From: Beroe ovata
Lineage: Eukaryota; Ctenophora; Nuda; Beroida; Beroidae
NCBI GenBank assembly: GCA_946803715.1
Contig: CAMPET010000172.1
Span: 64,001 to 76,871, forward strand
Direction of reading: 5' to 3'
Length of the DNA stretch: 12,871 nucleotides
The position numbers and the translations under genes are program-made. Of this stretch, positions 1 through 7,600 are shown piece by piece. The notes beneath the pieces are model-generated. The model was not told the origin of the DNA and made no database searches. It saw only the letters and a program-made list of their open reading frames with translations. How positions within the stretch are numbered: position 1 is the stretch's first letter; each line of letters starts with the position of its first letter.

Positions 1-122
1 ATTAAGTATTCGACTGTATAGTGCGATTGATATTCAATGCTACATTGCTTATCGTGTAAACTTTAGATCGGGAGAAGAATGACCAATAGCTGTGACTTTT
101 GACATGAACAGTGAATACCAAC

Positions 123-242
123 CTTGGAGGAGTATTCATTGTTGTTGCCCGTGACCGACACTTTGAAGACGTATTCCCCCGCCACTAGTTTACTGACGGT
201 AACCTGCGATTTGGTCAGTCCTGCAACAACCGAACCGTCCTT
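123..242 (-). CDS. KIAA0319L: KIAA0319L-like exon 8: second half of PKD domain 1
   Basis: Acceptor CTCTGTTTCAG. It encodes 40 residues including DGSVVAGLTKSQVTVSKL and AGEYVFKVSVTGNNNEYSSK, the typical end of a PKD domain (L-x-x-G-x-Y-x-F-x-V-x-V). The 3' boundary is the least certain. The donor after AAG would be GTTGGT, and a GTATTC four bases further is an alternative that changes the phase. The next exon is outside the window. Confidence 0.75.
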
Positions 243-2403
243 CTGAAACAGAGTAGAGATCAGAGGCAATTTCCATGTCATAGGGGATCAGAAATCTTAG
301 GAGCAGCGAAAACTGTAATTAATGGAAATTTCATGAATGTCTAGCGTCTAGATAAAGTTCTAAAAATGATTTCTAAAAAATTGAAATAAATATTTTAAGA
401 CCGCTTTAATATATTTGACAGAAGAACAAGGGGAGTGTCTAAATCTCTCACCTCGGCTGTTTTGGGGCTGCTCTGCTGCTCCCAATTATACGTAAAGTAG
501 TTCCCGTTGTTCTTGTGTGGCGGTGTCACGGCAACCGATAGTTTTGCCGAGGACACGGGTAACGTGACCGTGACGTCATCCGTTTTGAGCATGATCCGGG
601 CTGCGTTGCCCGTGCAGTTTCCCGCAGGTTTTGCCCGCACTTTACCCGGGATACACCCGCACTGCAACGAGCCCGTCACCTGCTTGCACTTCTCATTCTT
701 CGGACATGTCGTGGCATCGTCCATTGTGCACTTAATCTCTGGAAAAATGATGTAAGATTGTTAGATCAGTTAATCGGAGCAATTATCCACAGATCTTTAC
801 CACAAAATCTTTACCTTCTCTGCAAAAATTGCCCCTTGCAGCATATCCATCTTCGCAAAAACAGGAAGCATTGTTATCAACAACTTTACACTTAGAATGT
901 ACCGGACAGGGAACCTTTTCACATGTTACTTCCACACAGTTGTTATCATCGACCATCTTGAAACTGAAACAACGATAGATTGACATTTGACAGCGGTTTT
1001 CATTGACCACAAGTAACAAGGACACGTATTCGCTTAGTGCTGTTCTGAGTGTAAAACAGATGGTGTGGGTTTACACTATAAGATAATAGTACCAATTCAT
1101 TTTGACAGCTGCGACTCATATACAATATTATGAATCACAGAGTATATGGTTCTAAAAGAGTACAGTTCCGGTGGTTATAGTCATAACAAGTTGTGTTGGA
1201 ATGGCGAGTACATCATGGAATTCTTACCCTTGCGGGCAAGGGCAAGTTATCTCGTTGTCGACAATAGTACAAGTGGACTGTTTGATGTCCTTGCAGCTGT
1301 TCTCATCACACACTACCTCCTCTATACACACTCCTTCTTTTGATATGTATCCTGGAGTGACATCCCATATTGAAGAGGAGACTTGAAAATTATGCTACCA
1401 GTACGGTAGATTTAAGTGGATTATCTTGACGCAATGTTCCATAATACCTACCATTTTTGCAGGTGCACGACCAGAGATCACTTTCCTTGGTGCAAACTTC
1501 ATTTTCTTTGCACTCAGGGTCACAAAATGCTAGTTCAGTTACATTGCTTTTTGACTCTGCTCCTGTTACTTTTCCTGCTTTATTTGTATCTTTGGGTGGT
1601 GTGTTGTCATTGTGAATTGTTTTATTGCTGGAGTCCATACCCCCTTTTGATTTTTCTGTAAGAGCTATGCTTTCTGATTGATTTTTCAAAGCCAAGGTTT
1701 CATTGCTGTCTTCAGAAACTCCACTCTCATTAACAGCAGTGATATTGACATTTTTACTTTCACCTTTCTTCATACTTTTAGTAACCAAATCCACGGATGA
1801 ATCTGAAAACAAGATTGGTTACTTCTCTGACATAACTGTCAAGATTAATGAAATGAAGAGTTTCATGATACCTTATACCTGGTTTTGAAACAAAGACAAA
1901 CTCTGCCTGATTTTCCTCATCATTTGGAACTATTTCATGATCAAGGCAAGTGTCACTTTTACATGCTGCATTTATGCAATGATCCTTGTATATTCCCGCA
2001 GCTTGGCATAGCTGACTTTCACAGCATTTGTTGGCACATTCCTGAGATAGGTGTTTTATGACAATCAATAGATCTTCCTCCTCTAGAAAATCATATGCAT
2101 CAAAAAGAAGAATGTAAGCCATTAATAAGAATATACATACAGACAGTGTCAGGTTGTTGTATAAAGCCTTATTTGCAAGATCAAGGTCTTTAGGGATACC
2201 ATTATGGACATCAGATTGAACACAGTCTAAGCTATCTGTCCCAAGAAGTGCAGCCACAACTGTAAAAACATCAGCATCAAAATTGGCAGAATGTCTCACT
2301 TCTATTGATATATTATAGGTAGGACTGTTATAGGAGATGAAAGTTCAAGATGATATAATAAACTGAGTACTTACACAATAAGAGTGCTTGTATCCTCTGC
2401 ATC
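123..2403 (-). CDS. KIAA0319L: KIAA0319/KIAA0319L-like membrane protein, N-terminal part (8 exons, 3' end outside window)
   Basis: Eight exons on the minus strand join as 2376-2403, 2200-2259, 1879-2082, 1452-1802, 1228-1351, 815-963, 452-738 and 123-242. All junctions use GT-AG and keep phase, giving 441 codons without a stop. Visible order: signal peptide (residues about 1-20, MQRIQALLLFVAALL), MANSC domain (Cys at about 22, 45, 49, 50, 55, 65, 70, 75), a Ser/Thr/Asn-rich linker with six N-glycosylation sequons, four EGF-like modules (about 190-340), then the first PKD domain (about 345-441, with YFTYNWEQ and GEYVFKVSV motifs). Known family: vertebrate KIAA0319 and KIAA0319L are type I membrane glycoproteins with MANSC, five PKD domains, a Cys-rich region and one membrane helix; KIAA0319 is linked to neuronal migration and axon growth. 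The remaining PKD domains, helix and tail would lie left of the window. EGF-like modules between MANSC and PKD differ from the human proteins as I know them. Paralog assignment between KIAA0319 and KIAA0319L is not possible here. Confidence 0.82.
452..738 (-). CDS. KIAA0319L: KIAA0319L-like exon 7: EGF-like module 4 and first half of PKD domain 1
   Basis: 287 bases, acceptor ATTTTTCCAG, donor GTGAGA. The first part, IKCTMDDATTCPKNEKC and LQCGCIPG, is the fourth EGF-like module. The second part, with DDVTVTLP, KLSVAVTPP and NYFTYNWEQQSSPKTAE, matches the start of the first PKD domain in KIAA0319 proteins (Y-x-W motif). It ends in phase 0, in the middle of the PKD fold. Confidence 0.85.
815..963 (-). 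CDS. KIAA0319L: KIAA0319L-like exon 6: EGF-like module 3
   Basis: 149 bases, acceptor TTGTTTCAG, donor GTAAAG. After the junction glycine it reads FKMVDDNNCVEVTCEKVPCP, then HSKCKVVDN, SCFCEDGYAARGNFCRE. Spacing of the six cysteines is EGF-like. It ends in phase 1 and joins exon 7 to give Glu. Confidence 0.82.
1228..1351 (-). CDS. KIAA0319L: KIAA0319L-like exon 5: EGF-like module 2
   Basis: 124 bases, acceptor CACTCCAG, donor GTAAGA. It encodes 40 residues beginning YISKEGVCIEEVVCDE and ending TCPCPQ, with a glycine codon split at each end. The frame is closed outside the splice sites, so it is found only by reading the minus strand between splice sites. The 5' side is phase 1 and matches exon 4. 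The 3' side is phase 2 and matches exon 6, where GG+T restores the expected Gly after C-x-C-x-x. Confidence 0.78.
1452..1802 (-). CDS. KIAA0319L: KIAA0319L-like exon 4: glycosylated linker and start of EGF-like module 1
   Basis: 351 bases, phase 1 on both sides, acceptor TTGTTTTCAG, donor GTAGGT. The first three quarters encode a low-complexity Ser/Asn/Lys/Glu-rich linker with N-glycosylation sequons NIT, NES, NET, NQS, NKT and NVT. The end encodes FCDPECKENEVCTKE and WSCTCKN, the start of an EGF-like module completed by the glycine made at the next splice junction. Confidence 0.82.
1879..2082 (-). CDS. KIAA0319L: KIAA0319L-like exon 3: MANSC domain
   Basis: 204 bases, phase 1 on both sides, acceptor GATTTTCTAG, donor GTATAAGG. 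It encodes the Cys-rich core SQECANKCCESQLCQAAGIY followed by CINAACKSDTC, the pattern of a MANSC domain (motif at N-terminus with seven cysteines). MANSC domains occur at the N-terminus of animal membrane and secreted proteins such as KIAA0319, LRP11 and HAI-1. The open frame upstream of 2082 is intron: it contains the polypyrimidine tract. Confidence 0.82.
2200..2259 (-). CDS. KIAA0319L: KIAA0319L-like exon 2: end of signal peptide and start of MANSC domain
   Basis: The acceptor TTTTTACAG precedes base 2259 and the donor GTATCC follows 2200. The sequence reads VAALLGTDSLDCVQSDVHN, phase 1 on both sides. It completes the hydrophobic core started by exon 1 and supplies the first cysteine of the MANSC domain. 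Joining exon 1 straight to exon 3 would create a stop codon (T+AG), which supports this exon. Confidence 0.72.
2376..2403 (-). CDS. KIAA0319L: KIAA0319L-like coding exon 1: start codon and first half of signal peptide
   Basis: ATG at 2403-2401 begins MQRIQALLL, followed by one base and a perfect donor GTAAGT at 2375-2370. An acceptor-like CTTTACAG lies directly before the ATG, so a 5' untranslated exon may splice in exactly at the start codon. The exon is too short to appear as an open frame. It is supported by its phase-1 join to the next exon, which completes a hydrophobic signal peptide. Confidence 0.7.
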
Positions 2404-2948
2404 TGTAAAGGATCATCACATACTATTATAGAATGCAATCAATATCATGAGATCAGTACAATTGAAAATACAGCAGGTTTGTGATTTCACGCATCAAAAT
2501 CTTGATGACAACTTTGCTTAACATAATAACTGGCTACCTAACCCATGTTATGCTTTAAGACAAATACCAGTTTTAGAAGATTATAAAGCTAGAGAGAATG
2601 CTTTCGCATCCTCATCAAGTTGGTGCTGCATCAATTGTATTGTGCTTGATTGAATCATGAAGCAAAATTCTTATTATGATCACTGATGGAAAATAAGGGA
2701 GATGAGAAGAATCAAAATATTTGTTTAGTTGTATTATTTCTACTGTCTCTTCAGCATTATATTTTTTACAATGCGCGGCGCACATTCCAGAGAATGAAAA
2801 AATCACCCGCTAACTTCGCGTTCGCGCCGAGTCGAATTTGTGTCTAGAACGTTAAATTGTCGGATGCTATATTTGCATTGTTGGCCTTGCCCGGCCCTTG
2901 GGCGATGCCAAACCGCTGCACTGATACAAGCTGTTTGAGAATAAGTAA

Positions 2949-3201
2949 TTTGCGCCGCGCGCACGAAACGGAATTCTCGACAGAGTTATATCATCAAAAA
3001 ACAAAATGTTTTCAGTCTCCTAAGCTACAGCGCGCAAATCGCGCTGCGGCCCGCGCGCAAATCGCGCTGCGGCCCGCGCGCGCCGGCCGGTTGCAGTCCA
3101 TAAAGTTATTCAAATACTTCTAATTTGGCAATGCTTGACGCTGATGCGTCCGCGTCTGAAAATAATTTTACGCCGCGAGCGCAAAACGAAATTCTCGACA
3201 G
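2949..3201 (+). repeat. Pair of diverged 35-bp direct repeats
   Basis: 2949-2983 and 3167-3201 share a 35-base motif with few mismatches: TTT(G/A)CGCCGCG, then GCRCGAAACG-like sequence, ending in GGAATTCTCGACAG or GAAATTCTCGACAG. The start-to-start distance is 218 bases. Sequence after the motif is not similar. It could be a repeated regulatory element or the remains of a dispersed repeat. Confidence 0.65.
3031..3076 (+). repeat. 23-bp tandem repeat, 2 copies, CpG-rich
   Basis: CGCGCAAATCGCGCTGCGGC plus CCG is repeated exactly at 3031-3053 and 3054-3076. It runs on into a GC-only stretch (to about 3090). Confidence 0.9.
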
Positions 3202-3426
3202 GCAGGGTTTCGTTTATCAATTTATCATCGATCGACAGAATTAGAATATTACGCAAGAGGCTCCTTTTCTTCAAATTCCAGATCACAGGGTTGGGCGGTT
3301 GGCATGGGGCCGGGTAACGCAGCAGGAACACAATTTCATATCCATGAAAAGTATATGACTGAATGTAAGTTGTGATGGTTGAAGACCATAATATTTATAT
3401 TATTATTGTATTGCTGGGTGTATGTA

Positions 3427-3492
3427 TGTTATCTGTCCACTGTTTCTTGGGCGAGGCAAGAAACAGTGGCAAGAAACAGTGGACAGATAACA
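3427..3492. repeat. Perfect 23-bp inverted repeat with internal 13-bp tandem repeat
   Basis: The arm TGTTATCTGTCCACTGTTTC-TTG at 3427-3449 is the exact reverse complement of 3470-3492, with a 20-base spacer. The right arm overlaps a tandem pair of CAAGAAACAGTGG (3457-3469, 3470-3482), so the left arm can pair with either copy at its base. Transcribed, it would form a long stable hairpin. Confidence 0.92.
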
Positions 3493-3516
3493 TCCGGCAA
3501 GAAAAGTAAATATATA

Positions 3517-3872
3517 ATGTCATCATCCAAGCAACAAATGTCCTTGTTTGATTCAGGCAAAGAAAACCAAAGTGGATCAGATTTAAATCCAGAATTTAGA
3601 AATACAATAAAAACATTGGGTATAGACAGATCAAAACATATCAGCATTTGTACATAGTAATTAATATCAAAATTAGAATTTATCGCCATGAAGATCTTTA
3701 TGTAGTTATTTTTGTCAAATTACAGGTACAAATATGTAGTTAATTATTTAAAGGGTAAGAAATAGATAAAAAAGATTTTCAAGAATGAATCATGAATAAC
3801 CTGGTGTATGTATAGATTTTCAATTTGTGTGAATGTGCAGAAGATCTGCTTATCATTAAAGCACTGCAATGA
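3517..3872 (+). CDS. Possible small two-exon gene, unrecognised (3517-3619 joined to 3841-3872)
   Basis: I do not recognise this protein. The first candidate exon starts at ATG 3517 and reads MSSSKQQMSLFDSGKENQ, then GSDLNPEFRNTIKTL, ending in phase 1 at 3619 before GTATAG. An acceptor GAATGTGCAG precedes 3841, and the join gives Glu followed by DLLIIKALQ-stop, 44 residues in total. The composition is polar and looks coding. An AATAAA follows at 4136-4141, and the CpG-rich block lies upstream. Both splice sites are mediocre and the frame is short, so chance is a real possibility. The 66-base hairpin at 3427-3492 would fall in its 5' untranslated region. Confidence 0.25.
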
Positions 3873-4613
3873 CAAATAGTTAAGGCTGTTTACCATAATA
3901 TTAATCGTATCTTATCTTACATCTTAGTTCTAGTTAAGAATGCCATAGTTGTTAATCTAATCACCCTTTCCTCTTCACATAAAAATTCAAAAGATAAACT
4001 TGTGGTGATCAAGTGGTGGTTGAAATGGATGTGTTGTCTTACTTCTGTGCACCTGATCATCACATGTTTCTTAAATCATGATCATGGGCTACAAAATTTT
4101 ACTATGTAAACCTTCTTGTTCACCAATGTCCATTCAATAAATCCTCGCAGCACACTCTACGCACATACAGCTCAAATTGACATCATAACAAGATATTTTT
4201 CTTACATAGATACACTGCTTGGCATGCATATAACACTGACAGTTGTGAAAATGATATCTGTACATATAGGTTGTGGTAACATGATATACCTAATGGAGAT
4301 GAAAGTATATGAAGTCTGTCCATGCAATGTACATTGACTCCTACCTACAGAGTTTCATGTTAGAGTTCTAGAGCCAATGCTTGGGGCATTAAATTTAATC
4401 CTCTTGCTGATTGAAAAGTGTAAGAGCATGCACATTGCATATATGACAATTCACTGCAATGAAAAATCAAACTAATGAAGGGCAAAGTGGAAGTAAATTC
4501 ATTCTGATACGGCTTTTTAATATGTAAGTCACCTATCTGATCCCAATTATAAACCTGCAACGTCTGTATTACAGTTTCCTACCAGCAAGATCCTACATGA
4601 GCGTTGTTTGGGG
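3873..4613. other. AT-rich intergenic / 3' untranslated region
   Basis: No convincing exon on either strand. It contains AATAAA on the plus strand (4136-4141), usable by a plus-strand transcript. On the minus strand, ATTAAA variants at 4516-4521 and 4394-4399 are candidate polyadenylation signals for the PHACTR gene, 93 to 220 bases past its stop. No minus-strand AATAAA was seen here. Confidence 0.4.
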
Positions 4614-4691
4614 TCAGGGTCGGTGAAAGCGGGTTCGATGTCGCGATTCTTCATGTACTTCCATTTCTGTACTCTTGTATTCATTCAGCTC
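4614..4691 (-). CDS. PHACTR: PHACTR last coding exon: PP1-docking tail and stop
   Basis: Acceptor AAATTTCAG, then [25 protein letters not shown] and TGA at 4616-4614. It matches the invariant C-terminus of vertebrate PHACTRs ([14 protein letters not shown]...RFHRP), which binds the PP1 catalytic subunit. The protein ends exactly where the family does. Confidence 0.95.
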   Translation of the reverse strand, partial: ELNEYKSTEMEVHEESRHRTRFHRP

Positions 4692-7600
4692 CTGAAATTT
4701 ATCTGCTCAGTAAGCTAATATAACATCTGCTAATATAGCATCAGCATGGTGCTGAATTCAAGTTGTATATTGGACAATGGACAGTTCCAATTTCCTTCAC
4801 TCCTACCTGTCTGATTCTTGCTTTATCTTCAGCTGTAAGTCTTGTCCAAGGCTTGTCTGCCTGTCAAATGAAATAAGTCGGTTCATTTGTCAAGTCCATT
4901 AAATCAACTTCTTTAATCATTGCTAATTCCTAAATCTCTACAGATTATACTATTTCTTTAGTTGGAAGCTAGAGATACTATACTATATACACATCGGGTT
5001 GAAAGCTGCTACAGATACGACTACAATTCATTACCTGTCGCTCTTCATGATCTACATCAAGAACCTCCACCAGATCAATGAATTGTAAAATGTTCCTTCC
5101 CGCCAAATCTTTCATTGTTGGTCGTCTCTCGAGCTACAAGTTCAATAAAAATAAGAATTCCCAATTTTGGCTGTAAAATGGGAATGGCATTCCTGATGGG
5201 CCGGTCAGGATATTCCAGAATGGGCAAGTCGAATACCTTAGTGGTTAGATCTGATTTTAGTTTCTCTGTTCGGAGGTCCTTATCATTTTCTTGGAGGATG
5301 TTTTTCTCTTTCAGTTCCTCAATCGTCGGTCGACAACTCAGTCTCCGTTGGAGATGAGATTCTAACTTTTGTTGTGCGTTCAGTCGCTCTTCCTCTGTTT
5401 GTCCTGTTTAGAGGTCGTGTCACAGCTTTTTGACATGTTTCACTCACCAAGTTTATCATGCTTTAGCCGGTCAAGATCTGGATTCATAACATTGCGTGAT
5501 TTCCTTAATCATGTACCGAAGATGATGTTTCTCTGAACGAGTTCATCCATGCGAGGCCGGTTCTTGAGCATCCTATTGAGAGTATCCCGTCTGAGGAGCT
5601 TCCTCTGCGTATCCGTAAGGGTCTCGTCGTCAATAGACAGGTGTGCTGAGGGAGGGCGGCATTCTACATTGTGAGCTAGAAACAAGTGTGACGCATATTA
5701 TCCGAGTATGTCACTCATATCCAAGTGTAACACATGTCAAAGTGTGGCACATATCTAACTGTGAAATATAGAGCACAGGATAAGATCTGTTGTTTGAGTA
5801 CATGGGATCTGATGACGAGTTAAATTCCCTCACAATGTTCAAAAACGATCGATGACCAAATAAGGAATTTACCTGAAAACCTGGAATAATATCACGGAGA
5901 AAAAACAGACTTCAACCAGGAAGGAAATTTCAGCTAGTTCACAAACAAAACAGTAACTATCAGTTTGAGAGATGAATAGGGAAGATTTCTAAATAACTGC
6001 TCACGTAGGTATACACACATATGATATTTACACAGGAGGAAAGATCAATAGTATCTCGCCGAATACAAGCCATGATCACGATCTTCACATTACAGTACCA
6101 ACTACCAATAGTGAACAAGTCCTAATGACTTCCGGTATATTACCGCTTCCATAACCAATTCACGTACAGCGTCATTACGGAGAAGTGACGGTATATGTGA
6201 CATATGAGCCAAGCCACGACTTGTACGAAAACAAGGAGCTAAAAGTTGGCTCACTCGTCTTATCTATTCTGAAGAAGAAAAGAAATGAAGAATGAGCAAC
6301 TATGAATAGAGCAAGTGGGATGTAGAGAGAGAGAGTTGACTAGCTTAGAGTGAATCTCCTAATCTCATAATGGTTTCGTTTAAGTTCAACTTAATCCGGT
6401 CGGTAAGCAGGCACAGAGGATCAACCAGACCAAGCGGTTATCAGCCAAACGTAAACAGGCTTCAACACTCAGACAAACAGACAGATAGACAGACAGACAG
6501 ACACACATACACAGACACACATACACAGACACACACACAGACACACATACACAGACACACACACAGACACACACACATAACAAACACATATACACACACA
6601 TACACACATACATACATACACACAGACATACACACATACACACACATAACAAACACGGATCATCCAATGGATCATAGTTATGGTTAATACACGTCCTTGT
6701 AATAGAGAGTTGCTTGTAATAGCGAGCATCGTTCGTATATCGATCAACACGGCTATAACCACAGTAATTCTATAAACCAGCATCTGTATAAGCGGGGAAA
6801 GAAGGGGAGGTGAAGGAATCTTACAACGAGGAAATATTCCTAGATCATGTCACGAATATATATATATTGTGACGAGATCACGTCATTTATAGTACATATC
6901 ATAACATGGCTCGTATATTTATATGGCGTACTGTCACAAGAGTCTGTATGGCTGACACAACATACTGGGTTAACTAGAGATAGTACATGCGAGAGAGTAG
7001 GTAGTAACTGGTGTGTTTGTGTGTGTGTGTGTGTGTATGTGTGTGTACTGTGTGTGTGTACTGTGTATGTGTGTATCGCTGTCTTTGTGTTGGAATGATT
7101 AGTGAAGCAAGGGAGTGCGATGACTGGTCGTAGATATATCTTCAGGATTATCTCATTTCTTGCATTGGAATCGAGTGTATGATGTGGTAATAAAACACCT
7201 TTCTGATGGATAAACATGATAGACCGTCTATGATGCACCGAGTGTCTTCAATGACTGGATGTATACAAGCTGCTACGACACTGAAAATGACCATCATAAC
7301 TTTGCAGAGGGAAGATAACTTTGCAAAGCGAATAGAACTGCTGGGAATTGTGTATGAACTGCGACGGATGAAGTTACCCGAGTTTATAAGGGGAGGGTAT
7401 AATATCGAAAGTGAAAAGCTGAAACCTATTCCTAATTCCCATAGCGCGGATTAGGAATTATTCCAAGAGTTGGTAGAGAAGCAATTACCTGTCTTCGCTG
7501 AAGGAACTACTGCTCGAGCTTTAGTATAGTCGTTTATGTCTGAAATAATTACACAATTCAATACACACATATGCACGTTAGGCATAATGAAGAGTTATAG

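Larger units (their letters stand above)
2404..3330. promoter_or_regulatory. Intergenic region with CpG-rich block; probable promoter of the KIAA0319L-like gene
   Basis: From 2404 to about 2765 the DNA is AT-rich and holds nothing I recognise. From about 2766 to 3330 the base composition changes sharply, with many CpG dinucleotides, a TGCGCGGCGCA palindrome at 2772-2782, and a 23-base tandem repeat at 3031-3076. It lies upstream of the minus-strand start codon at 2403. A CpG-rich promoter, possibly bidirectional, is the simplest reading; a GC-rich repeat element is the alternative. No TATA box or start site can be assigned. Confidence 0.4.

Noticed and set aside
1778-2299. A continuous 173-residue minus-strand ORF as one exon
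   Set aside because: It spans two real exons (1879-2082 and 2200-2259) and the intron between them. The middle hydrophobic part is a translated polypyrimidine tract, and the ORF end runs past the donor at 1878.
3110-3331. Opposing ORFs in the CpG-rich block
   Set aside because: Shadow frames of GC-rich DNA; no splice or family support.
6370-6783. Long overlapping ORFs on both strands
   Set aside because: They are translations of a CA/GT-type microsatellite (Cys-Val or Thr-His runs), not genes.
7206-7454. 82-residue plus-strand ORF in the PHACTR intron
   Set aside because: No domain, no splice or promoter support; length is within chance expectation.
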